Below are positions 1-10,715 of a stretch of DNA of 64,000 nt, piece after piece (position 1 is the first letter of the stretch; each line of letters opens with the position of its first letter). The DNA is taken from contig NC_045131.1 of NCBI RefSeq assembly GCF_007655135.1, forward strand, positions 6,076,001-6,140,000. Reading direction: 5' to 3'. The DNA comes from Punica granatum (taxonomy: Eukaryota > Streptophyta > Magnoliopsida > Myrtales > Lythraceae). The notes beneath the pieces are model-generated. The model was not told the DNA's origin. It did not search any database and was given only the letters and a program-made list of their open reading frames with translations. The translations under genes and the position numbers were made by a program.

Positions 1-676
1 GGGCTCCTACCAAGAACCAAAAAAAAAAAATGGAGGTGGTCAGGGGCAATTTTATATAGGGCGAGGAGGCCCAAGGTTGCCAGGGAATAAAAGGGCTGTT
101 GTCCTAATCACAGAGAGATTTTGGGACCCCGAAATATGGTGTGGGAAGCGTGAAACTTGTGAAAAGCCCCAATACATTATACCGAGCTCGAAAACCTGAA
201 AACCACTCCGACAGTATCCAGTACACCAAGAGAAAATAATAAAAATATATTAGATTTTTCTTTTCTTTTCTTCTTATTTTGTTCTTCTACATTATTTATA
301 AGCACCCGTAGGAATGTTTGCTTGATGCAGTTTATACACTTCTTCTCGCATTCTTAATTTTTTTTATCTTTTTTTTTAATACCCTGCGTTCTTAATTCAT
401 AAGTAGGATTGAGCACGGGACGGTTCGCTATGATTTCTAGTATGAATCGTAACCATTCCGAATTTTGGGGACAAGAATCTTATGAACCACAATCGAAACC
501 GAATTAGAAAAAAAAAATCGTCTCGAAAACGAATTGATTTTACAGTTTGGTTCACTTAGCCAAACCGATATTGAAAAAAATCTTTTCAAAAGGATCTAAA
601 ATTATGATTGCATTAAATTCCGTTCTTCCACACACAGCAAACGCTAAAAAAAAAAAAGAGGTCAATTAAACAAACA
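1..676. repeat. AT-rich intergenic DNA with left half of an older GGTT/AACC-rich repeat
   Basis: No gene is supported here. From about 400 to 600 the sequence is unusually rich in GGTTC, AACCG and ACCGAA words. Positions 1500-1680 look the same and are separated from it by the Helitron-like insert. GAGCACGGGACGGTTCG near 411-427 resembles the reverse complement of the right side (GACGGTTCG near 1656), so the two may be halves of one non-autonomous element, possibly hAT-like. The boundaries and the family are inference. Confidence 0.4.
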
Positions 677-1466
677 TCTATTCATATATATAAAGAGAAG
701 AAGTTTAAAAAGAGTCCATCTAAAATTGGAATAAATAATTTATTCTCTTTTACCTCACTTTTTGACTTTCTATTAGGTTGAAATTTCCATATATATATAT
801 ATATTATATAAATTTGACCACATGACAATAAATATGATCATAAAAGTAAATGTAGTAATATCATGAGGTTAGAAAGGTTATCTACTATCTATCTATGTAT
901 ATAAAGTTGATTACAATATAATAAATAGTGGCACAATATTAAGTATATACCAATAGGATTAAATTAATAAATGCATATAAATTAATTTAGAAAAAAATGC
1001 AAGTAAGTTCTTGATTTTGAAAAGAAAAGAATTTCCCAAAATTGATTTGGAAAAAAAATCGATTTCTAGAAATTACATATCTATATAAAAAAATTTCTAT
1101 ATAATTAGTAACTAAAAGAAAATTTTACTAATATGCGATAAGCATGTTCAAATATTGTCTACTTTTGACATGGTAAAAGATAAATCTATTTAAATTTTTA
1201 AAAGAATTTTGCAAACAGAATTATGGTAATAGATACAATTTTTTATAGTTCGATATTTAAAAAAACGCATTATGTTTTGCAAATAATATTATTTTGTTAA
1301 TCCATATTTGGTATTATAATTTTCTTTGAATTATTCTTAGCTTTTTATTATATGCACTAATATTTGAATTGTTTCAGTTTAAGAATATATGATGTGAAAT
1401 TTTTAAAAATCCTCCTAAAATAACTGCTCTAACCAAAATTCGTGCGTAGCACGGGCGAACAACTAG
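677..1466 (+). mobile_element. Non-autonomous Helitron-like element
   Basis: The left end begins TCTATTCATATATATAAAG directly after an A at 676. This is the style of plant Helitron 5' ends (5'-TC). The right end has a perfect short hairpin, CGTGC-GTA-GCACG (about 1441-1453), followed ten bases later by CTAG (1463-1466) and then T. That matches the Helitron rule of a 3' hairpin before a CTRR terminus and insertion between A and T. There are no terminal inverted repeats and no coding capacity, and the 790 bp length is typical of internally deleted elements. It sits within an older GGTT/AACC-rich repeat. Confidence 0.75.
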
Positions 1467-4187
1467 TTTCACATATAATATTTATAATAATGTTACAAAT
1501 ATATATAGTCCGGATTGGATGGTTAACCGCGGTTTTATAATTTTGAAAATAGAAACCGTCTTGTAACCAATTTTCGTTTTGAAATTCCAAACCGAATATT
1601 TTTCGAAATCGATTAATTTTGGTTTTCGGTTTAGAACAGAACGGTTTTTTCCGTGACGGTTCGTTAATTTTTTATTTTTATTTTTTGGCACAGCCCCATT
1701 CATGCATGCAATAATATGTCATTGTTCTTCTTAATCATCTTTATCTGAAAGAAGCCTGCAGGAGCAGTACAGATGTCAAAAGACTTTAGAGCTATAAGTC
1801 GGATCGAGTCTACTAGACCGATATTCTTCGCTGATCAACTGTTTCACCATCATCTTAAATGGCAGCATGATTTACGCAGTAGTTGTCATTTCATACTCTA
1901 TTGCACAAACCATAACCACTGTATTGACTAACCCAACCACCTATACAAATCGACCAAGGTCCGACTATGTTGGCCGTCCAGAGAAACTCTCTTGCTCGAG
2001 ACCTCGGGCTCGTTCGCAAGCCTAATAAAACGGCCGTCTAGTCACTAAATTTTGGCAGAGAATATTTGTTTGACCAGTAACAAGTGAGATTTGGAAAAAG
2101 CTGCTAAATTTCAGTGTGGTCATTATTGGGCCTTTTTCGTATTGTGTACGGACTAATAATAGGCCGAGATTGCATTCCAAATCTGCTTTCTAATTTTCCA
2201 GCAAATATTTTGTCGGTACAGTCCGGCCCAACAGAAGATATCTTTTCTTTCTACTTATTTCTTTTGTCTACAAAAATATATGTCGGTGGTGGTACAATCT
2301 TGCATATTGCGGGTCGACATGCGTAATAGTACATGTTTGACCAATCTCCAAGGTATCCTAGGAAAGCATGTGATAGTATTCGATGCCATGAATGCCAGCT
2401 GGTTTCGATATATTCTTGCTGGATCATACTCGGTATGCCAAAAACAAAAACTAAATAGCACAAACTTTGCTTATCCAATACTCTCTACCAAACACGGCAC
2501 GAGTTTCTTTGATTTAGGGAAGAAATGATGACTTAGGATTCCCAAATAATAAAAATAATCGCATATTGTAATTCATATGATCATGTACGTATCTCCTCTA
2601 AAATACGAGCGAAAGAAGACCCATAAAGAGAGCTAATTAGTAAAGCAAGATCTTGAGTTGATCTATATGTGCATACTTGACTTGCACAAGAGGAGAAGGA
2701 GATGCCCCCAAAAGCATGCATTATAATTGCAAAAGCAAGCATTTGCGTACTTTCTACTTCAACGACGAGACAGAAACCCAATTTTCAGGTTTTTCCATAG
2801 ATGGGTCTTTCCTTCTCTTGTGTGTTTAATTCACGCTTTTTGCATGGTTTGCATTGTCAATGGCTCAAGCCAATCAACTTTTTTTTCTTTTTTTTTGGGG
2901 GGCAGTTCTTTGAGGGTTTCAAGTGTGGGGAATGAGCAAGAAAAGAGATAATATATCCTCAAAAAGAAAGTTGTTTTATTGATATGAAAAGATATTGGAC
3001 CATCTTTTGGACCATTCTAAGGTGGATGTGGTGAAATTGAGAAGTATCTTGATAAGTTTTAGGCATAATGTAGAATCACATGCGTACACATATATCTTGA
3101 GAAGTATCGTTCTTCATGACTTGGGCCATTACAGTTCAATGTCATACTTTTCCCCGCTTTGTATGTTTGAAAGGTATCCGTGCCTAAATCCTACAGACTC
3201 TGTACTCGCTTTTCATTAATGATATTTATTATTCAGCGAAAAAAGGGTACCTATGTAGAAGATGCTTTAATTGTTCATAGTTTATCGCATGAAAATTAAG
3301 TTGAGGCCATAGTTTGCTTTGACTAGTACGAGAGAAGTAAACAAAGCCATAGGTCCAAGTGGGCCAAGCAAAAATTAGGAGAAATGGTCTTTTTTTTATT
3401 TTTCTTTTCTTTGGCAGTGCAAGTACTCGACCGGTGTGGTAATAAGAATAAGTCCAAGCAAGAATATAGACCAAGTTTAATTAACCAAATAAAAAAACCA
3501 ATTTCACTAAAATACAAGAAGTATACCATGGGTGATATTCCCTTTATATGAGCATCATCAGTGAGGATCGAGGGAAATTCGGCCTTTTTCTGATTTGAAG
3601 ATCTGTCACGTAATTTTTAATTAATAAATCGGATTTCGACATAACCAAAAAAACACACGCTAAAAGTTAAAACTGTTATGTTGAAATGATTCAGCAACAT
3701 TATATTCTCTTAGGTCTGACCTTTGATATTGAGTTAAGCTAATATAAATTGCTCCGATATGTATTTCTTCAGTTAAAGATTGTTGTCTGGCCTCGTGATT
3801 TTATGAGGTCGGGAGGAAAAGAAGAAAAAAAAAACAGAAAGAGAATGAGACAAGAGAGACAAAATGGAACGACCAAAAAGGTAGGAGAATATGCTAGCCA
3901 ACGCTTGAATTAATACAATATAAATACATTAATTGTTACCCAAAAAAATAAGAATAAATACATTAATGAGCAATCACTGTATTTTCAATTTCAGTAGGAT
4001 GTTATTTATATGAGCGGATTAATTACTTCGTTTTGTGATATACATATACCATAAGAATACTTACATACAGAAATGCTTCAACATTTTCACCGGAAAAAAA
4101 GAGTCCTTTCACATTCCAATTCTCGAACGTATTTAATTTATAATTATTTGATTTGTACTTCTCAAAGTATTGACAAGATGAGTCTGA
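1467..4187. other. Intergenic DNA, no gene seen
   Basis: AT-rich sequence. The first 230 bases continue the GGTT/AACC-rich repeat interrupted by the Helitron-like element. The rest holds only short open frames with no recognisable domain, no consistent splice structure and overlapping frames on both strands. I see no RNA gene. Confidence 0.5.
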
Positions 4188-4795
4188 GGTGGCGTTTGAT
4201 AATTATTTTTTTGGTCGATTAAGGTGATGTTTTATAGATTAAGACGGTATTTGATAAATTAAGTGTTTAAAAATTAAGTATTTAATGAGTCAAAGAAAGA
4301 AATGTATAGGAAGACAGGAAGGAATAATAAGGATGATAAGATATTTATGAGCGACAAAGAGCACCAACAAATAAAAAATGACTTATTTCTTTAAATTAAA
4401 TTTTTTACTTACTTATGAAGTGATTTTTTACTTAATAATTAAGTATTTTAGACTCTCATATCTCATCTTTTCCTCTTTTTTCAATTCATTTTTTCTTATG
4501 ATTAATTTGTAATTAACTTTTAAGCACTTATTTAGTTATAAAAATACAGAAAAAGGAGAAGAACGATAAGGGTGAGGAAATATTTTAAGAGGGTTTAAGG
4601 ACACTAATAAATGAAAAATACCTTATTCCATTAACTCAAATTTTGTTACCTCATTAAGCGATTTTTTGCTAAATGATTAAGTAGATTAGTTCCTCATTTC
4701 ATATTTCCCTAATTCCTCTCATCTATTTTCTTAGATAACTAACTTTAACTAACCTTTATACACTTAATCGATTAAATTATTATCAAACACAAAGT
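4188..4795. mobile_element. MITE with internal duplication
   Basis: The left end reads GTTTGATAATTATTTTTTTGG then TCGATTAAG. The reverse complement of the right end reads GTTTGATAATAATTTAATCG then ATTAAG, giving imperfect terminal inverted repeats of about 30 bp. The interior contains two related units in the same orientation (about 4310-4465 and 4555-4705). Each has a GATAAG...GAGGA/GATATTT start, an ACAAATAAAAAATGACTTATT-like middle and a GATTTTTT-ACTTAATAATTAAGTA-like end. There is no coding capacity. The superfamily is undetermined because no clean target duplication could be fixed by eye. Confidence 0.6.
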
Positions 4796-7700
4796 TGCAT
4801 TGAAAGCGCTTACTGAAATCTATTGTTAAAGAACTGTCTAGAGATAAAGGATTAAGAATATAGTTTAAGTCCTGTTTAGAGGGCAATCAGTACCCTGATC
4901 ATGGTGGTAACTGTGAACTAACTGTCTTAGTTGTAACGCGCCTATTAATCAAGTTCGTCTTTACAACTCATTCATCTCATGGCAAGTTAACTATTAGTTT
5001 TATGTAATAAAGCTTCCAAGCGAAGGTCTCCTTGAGTAGAATTTGAGCCATCAATAATATAGATTTTTCTAGCCATTAACAATGAAACATGAAAACTGAA
5101 TTTTAATACTTATCAGATGACCTAGTGGCGTATGACTGGTTTTTATATTGTCAGAGTCATCTTTTTTATGCCAGTGAAATTTTCTACAACCGATATAATT
5201 CCATATACTGAGGAACGACCACGTTGGACACCATAATAATCTGGTTACAAATCTGAACACATCAGTCGTACATAGATCACCTGTTTATAGTAATAGAAAA
5301 TTTACTATCTGAATTAAACAAAAAGTGATAAAGACATCCTACAAATTAAAAGTTGAGGGACTAGGGGATGAAAGTGAAATAGATCGAGTAAAAAGAAAGT
5401 ATGTATAGTATAGCGTTCCAACGGCTAATTGCATGCGATTCTTTTCTTCAAATTTGATGCGCTCTTTCATTTTTGATATATAAAATACACACAATCGTAA
5501 GGGATGAACAAAATGAGTGGCATTGAATATTGATTATCTGCTAATGACAGTTTTCCTGTAATGATACAAACAATAATGCATGATGTGTCACATTTTGCTT
5601 TTTGATGATTTGAGGAGACACCATTGCGCCCTTTCCATGATTCACCCTCGAAATACCCCACAAAAAGATATTGGGATCCTTTTAATTTATTTTCATCCAA
5701 AAAAAAAGGTATGGTTTCTTGTCATAAATTATTGAACCTCCAATAGGAAAGGTGACTAATTAGCTAAAACCAGCAGTCTATCGCACTATTGACTTGGCTA
5801 TGTATTGCGGAAAACCTTAGATTAAAGCAAATTATTTGAAGACATTTCCAGTGTATACTGAATTTCGATCGTTATATCTCTTCCAACGATATGCTCTATT
5901 TCACCTATACCTGCAAATTCTAATGATCATAATAATTATGAAGCTAATAATATACGGAGAGACAAATCTATGTGAATTAGTTGGGAATGAAGATCGGTTA
6001 CCGGCTGCTTGGTAGACACTGATAAAGACTAAATAAGACGTGTGATTTGGCCATGTATATGCATAACCTTTTCTTATTTCAATTATATATATCGTACATA
6101 GCCAAAAACTATATCAAACATATTGGATCTTGAGACTATAATTAACTCTCATCGATGGGTGACTTGTGTAAAATGTAGTTTCTTCATGGAGATTGTCGGT
6201 GTTTAGAATTTCTCATGAGAACCAATATATGGGGGGTCAATCTTTTTCTTTTCTCCTCTTTATTTTTTTAATTCAATAAATAAATGTGGGAAAAGGAATA
6301 GAACACTCTTACTGATCTCAAATTAATTAGTAGATTATTGGTCCGGTCCAAAGGCGGGTTAACGTGGGTTGGACTCCGATGGCAGCACAAATTGTCTGCG
6401 ACACAAAGAAAGATCTGAAACGAAAGGGAAAGGCCATTTGACCCTCTTGATTTCGTCATCTGCCAAAATGCTATCTTCACTATTCAGAAAATGATTGCTA
6501 GTATTCTCATTCAAAGGGAAAGAAGGGTACTCTTTCGATCTTCGATTTTGTCATGAACTTCCAAGCCCGTAATATCGATTTCTCCGTCCTATTTCCTACA
6601 ACCCGGTTTTTACTTTATATTGAGTCGTTTCTCTAATGCAATCCTCTATCAGATATGCTTGCCTTATGTATTAAGTCTTTGGTTGAAGATGTACTTGCAA
6701 AGGGAAGACAATTGATATCGAATTCCTTAATATACAAAAGCAAGGATGTTATATCACTGTCGTGATCCCGGAGCGATTAGAAATTTAAGTAGCAATTCCT
6801 TATCAGGGAATTTAATCGGATTTATCGACTTTGTAAGAGTGCCGAAGCAAAGAATATAAGTACTGAGGAGTTGGAATAACATTCTTTTGCTAGAGAATAA
6901 AGCAAAGCATCAAACTCTCTTTTGCTATAACAAATCTTTTGGTCTACTTTTTTTTTTATGGGAAATTCCAGTACAATAGGATGTCCCGTAACGCTATTAA
7001 GTATTTCAGTTCAAGTGTTTAATATTTTTTAAATATTTAGTATTTTAATTTAAATGTTTAGTACGTTAAATCGGTGCAAAATTCGTGAATTAAAGTATTG
7101 ATAATTTGATAAAAAGTACGAAAGAATTGAACCAAAATATTAAATGGTGTGATATGGCACCATCTCATGCTAGCAAGACCAAAAAAGAAAAATGATAGAA
7201 TTTAGAGAAAAAAAAAAGATAACTAAAGAAATGGAAGGAAAAGCAGGGAAAAAAAAGGATAAGAATGTCTTTGCAGTGCTGGCAATGCCCCCACATAAGA
7301 ACTTGGAGCGTCCAACGAAGGAGAAAAAGGATAAAAGGAAAAATCGGAAAGGCATTATATGCAAATTAATTAATGGGCGAGTGCAATATTTCCTTTCAAT
7401 TGAGTGCAGGAATGTAATTTTCTTAATTACTGTTCTCTTGACGACAAAATCAACTCATATTGTTTGTTTAATTAAGTACGTCTTTTAAAAGGTGGAATTC
7501 GGTCCATTCAACATAAAACATAGCCAAGAGAAGACGCGGATAAGAAGATTTCCGAAACCAGAGTATATACTATTATTTTTACAAAGTATCGCCATATTTA
7601 TTTACAATAAATCATTGTAATTAAAGTATAGAATCCGTGCATAATTAATTTTTACCTAGAAAAGAAAGAAAAATTTTGTATATCAAATATATTTACTGAG

Positions 7701-7856
7701 GTTTTCGAATTTGCTTTTCAAGATCGATACAATTGCTAAGAACTCTAATTCTAATATATAATTATTATAGCAATCATCGGAGAGGAAGTGCATTGTACTT
7801 TCAATACTGAGTACCAAGAAAAATTTTACTGTTCAGATCATGAGGACTTATTAATT

Positions 7857-7973
7857 GCTACATTAAAAACTTGGTGGTAGATTCCACATTAATCAAATGG
7901 CCAAGAGTAAATAGATTCATTAACAATTACATCAACATTTGGTGGTAGATCCAACATTTATCATATGGCTAAT
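7857..7973. repeat. Diverged two-copy tandem repeat
   Basis: Two neighbouring segments both read roughly 'TTGGTGGTAGAT(T)CCA', with ACATT before it and ATCAAATGGC or ATCATATGGC after it. The period is about 67 bp. There is no coding meaning. Confidence 0.5.
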
Positions 7974-8572
7974 TTAAATTATCATTTAGATCATAGCTGT
8001 TCATAAGGACGGATAGAATTTCCCAAAGTAATAATCATGAAATTGATATAAATTACGTTAATTTATCTTTTTTACCAAAAAAGACAGTCGGTGGATCGAG
8101 CCAGCAGGAAAAGAAAAGACGGAACAAGAAAACGTTTATTTTATTTAGCCACATCAGCTTTTCGATAAAATTACACATACGCCCTTGGAATCCAAAAATT
8201 GGCCCATAATACGTATTATTTATTTATTTATTTACAATTCATCATCAATTAATAATATGGCAACTATCAAGCAAGGGAAAATTCTACCATTCTGACGAGG
8301 GCTGTTCGAGCCTGCTCTCAAACATTCCTAACTCAACCTTTCCAGGTTCTTGCATAATTTCACGATTTAATACCCTTGAGAGAACTTTTTTTTTTTTATA
8401 AATATCTATTGATAACAAAAATGAGTACAAGAGGATAAATTAAAAAGAGAAAATACAGCAGCATATTCCCCTAGATCACTGCAAAAAAAAAAAGTGATTG
8501 GAACACATCAAATACATAAAAATACAATTGCAGAAATCATTATAGTTTCATTATCAATCTTTTGTAACTAAA

Positions 8573-8629
8573 CTCTATATGGATTCTAGTAAAAATCGAG
8601 AAACAGAGTATAACGCAATCCATATAGAG
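8573..8629. repeat. Perfect 13-bp inverted repeat (hairpin)
   Basis: CTCTATATGGATT at 8573-8585 is perfectly complemented by AATCCATATAGAG at 8617-8629, with a 31-nt loop. It is followed by sequence rich in GACAATT/AATTC words. No known miRNA is recognised in it. Confidence 0.5.
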
Positions 8630-9194
8630 ACGACTACTACTCTAGACAATTCAATCAACCAAATTCTAAACAACTGAATCTCTAGACAATCAAACCAATT
8701 CAACGAGGTAACCTTAATCGGTTCAAACCATGGACAATTATACCAAAAAAAGCATTCGAACTGTCAAATCAATTTACCAAGCATCCTTGATCGATTCAAA
8801 TCAACGATTGTCGACCGGGAGCCGAGACCGATAAAAACCTGCAAATCAATACCCTTGACAGAACTAGGACATGTTAATATACGTTAAACGATACATGCTC
8901 AGTACGAGAGCAAGGAAATGGACAACACATATTCATCATCATATTACGTATGTATTTTACATATGAGCATGTAGGATTCCGAAGTGGGCCTTGGATCGAA
9001 ATCTGTTTTAGCAGGGACTGACTCTCCCAATCCAAGGAGCCCTAGCGAAAGTCTTCGATTGCAGCACCACATGTTTTTTTTTTTTTCATGAGATCGTATA
9101 TATTTTCAACCTATTAGCTAAACTAATTTTATTTGGACATTGATTTGTAATATCTGAATGTATATGTATATAAATGTAAGAAATATTGAAGCCT

Positions 9195-9512
9195 CCGTCT
9201 GAAGGGTGTATTTATTTTTTAAAAAATTTTCAATTCAACCCAACTCAACTCCATTTATTTTCAATTCAACAATACAATCATTATTAATTTTTTTAATAAT
9301 TCAATTCAATTCAATTTTTAATATTAAATTCTCTTAACTATTTATTACTTTTTCATAATTCAACAATACAATCATTACTTAATTATTACTTTCTCTCAAC
9401 TATTTATTACTTTTTCACACTTTTTCTCATAATTCAATAATACAATCATTACAAATTAATTAAAATCAAAACTCAACTCAACTCAACTGTAAATCTAAAC
9501 GCACTCTAAGGA
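9195..9512. mobile_element. Short MITE-like element (CAACTC/ATTCAA-rich)
   Basis: The left boundary has GGGTGTATTTATTTTTT followed by TTCAATTCAACCCAACTCAAC. The right end is ACTCAACTCAACTCAACTG followed by TAAATCTAAACGCACTC, whose reverse complement starts GAGTGCGTTTAGATTT. These ends are weakly matching inverted termini. The interior repeats 'CAACTATTTATTACTTTTTCA' (written with small variations) and 'AATACAATCATTA' three times. It is non-coding, and the family assignment is inference. Confidence 0.5.
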
Positions 9513-10634
9513 ATCTAGTCCTGTTTTCTTGATAAGGAAAAGGGAATACGGTCAATTTTATAACAGTAAACTGTACGTAATTTATAACGGTAGGTATATA
9601 TGTATATATAATGTCTATTAGAAAAGTACGCGGTCTTGCCGCTTTGTATAAAAGAATTTCCACTACGTTGTCATCATCGTCCATCTCCTATTTAAAAAAA
9701 GTGGCATTGGTGCGTTGGCATTAATTCTAACCACGTGGCATTCCTTTATTAATTACACTCCACATAGTTTTCCCATTGGATTGGAATACACAAAAAGAAA
9801 AAACGGAATCCTCCATTCCTATTTGGCCCCTAAACTTATTTTCTTTCTCCATTTACAGTCCCTAGTGCCATTAGTGAGGTACATGCCCCGCATTCAAGGG
9901 ATCTAACCACTCTTTTTCGGCACGTCCTTTATCTCAAGCGATCTGCTTCTAACAACTATTTTTCCACAAGCCAACGTTTGTTCATAAATGGGTTATATCA
10001 ATTGTATATTCTATCATTTTAGACCTTTCACATAATATGAAATTAATATGTGCACGTCAGATTACGTGTGAAGCTTTTTCACGAACCATTCTTGTTCAAA
10101 CTATCACGTATATCTCATTTGACCAGTATGTAAAATATCTTGTGAGATCTGTTTTGAGGAATGACAGTAAGATGATATGTAATATGAGCTCTCATTGTAT
10201 ATAGAGTTGGTTTCATATAGAAGGTTGCAATTTTATCGTTGCAAATAATTCGAGGATGCTAGCAAGTAGGTATTTCAGACACATCGAGAAGCCACGGTGG
10301 GCAAACGGAGAAAGCCGTAAAGTAAGCATACCAACTGAGATTTAGTGTAAAGTTCTGGGGTAAATTAGAATGAACCCAAAATACAACAATAGTAGTAGTA
10401 ATTAAAAAAAATTACAAAAGAAGATAGAAAATAATATGAATGGGGAGTGTAGTGATGATGTCACCAAGTGGGAGCATCCAGATCTTGCAGACAAAAGAAG
10501 TTTCCCCTCACAACACTCCCTCCATCCCTCTCTCTATCCTGCATTCCTCTCCTTTTTTATCCCTTTTTCTCTCAGGACAGCCAGAACAGTTGAATTGGGA
10601 TTCATATTGTGAATGAGTAAACCCAGAAGAAGAC
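9513..10634. other. Formin upstream region
   Basis: No gene is seen. The last few hundred bases before 10635 become pyrimidine-rich (CTCTCTCT, CTCCCTCC near 10515-10575), as in plant 5' leaders, so the formin transcription start probably lies around 10450-10600. That placement is inference. Confidence 0.4.
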
Positions 10635-10715
10635 ATGAATTGGGTTGAAGAAGAAGAAGGAGGAGGAGGAGGAGGCCAAGCAACACCATCACAGTCCCAA
10701 CACAATTCACCATGA
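10635..10715 (+). CDS. Upstream ORF of the formin, overlapping its start codon
   Basis: An ATG at 10635 opens a 26-residue frame (MNWVEEEE, a run of six Gly, then [12 protein letters not shown]). It terminates at TGA 10713-10715, and the main formin ATG occupies 10712-10714. Stop and start therefore overlap as ATGA. If transcription begins upstream of 10635, ribosomes would meet this frame first, and the formin would be translated by leaky scanning or reinitiation. The frame and overlap are seen directly; translation and a regulatory role are inference. Confidence 0.4.
   Translation: MNWVEEEEGGGGGGQATPSQSQHNSP

Larger units (their letters stand above)
4796..9194. other. Intergenic DNA, no gene seen
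   Basis: AT-rich, with short unsupported open frames only. Two small structures lie inside it, a diverged tandem repeat at 7857-7973 and a hairpin at 8573-8629, and these are listed separately. No exon chain, RNA gene or complete transposon was recognised. Confidence 0.5.

Noticed and set aside
1840..1880. Partial resemblance of GGCAGCATGATTTA to a miR167-like sequence
   Set aside because: Too many mismatches and no complementary arm nearby.
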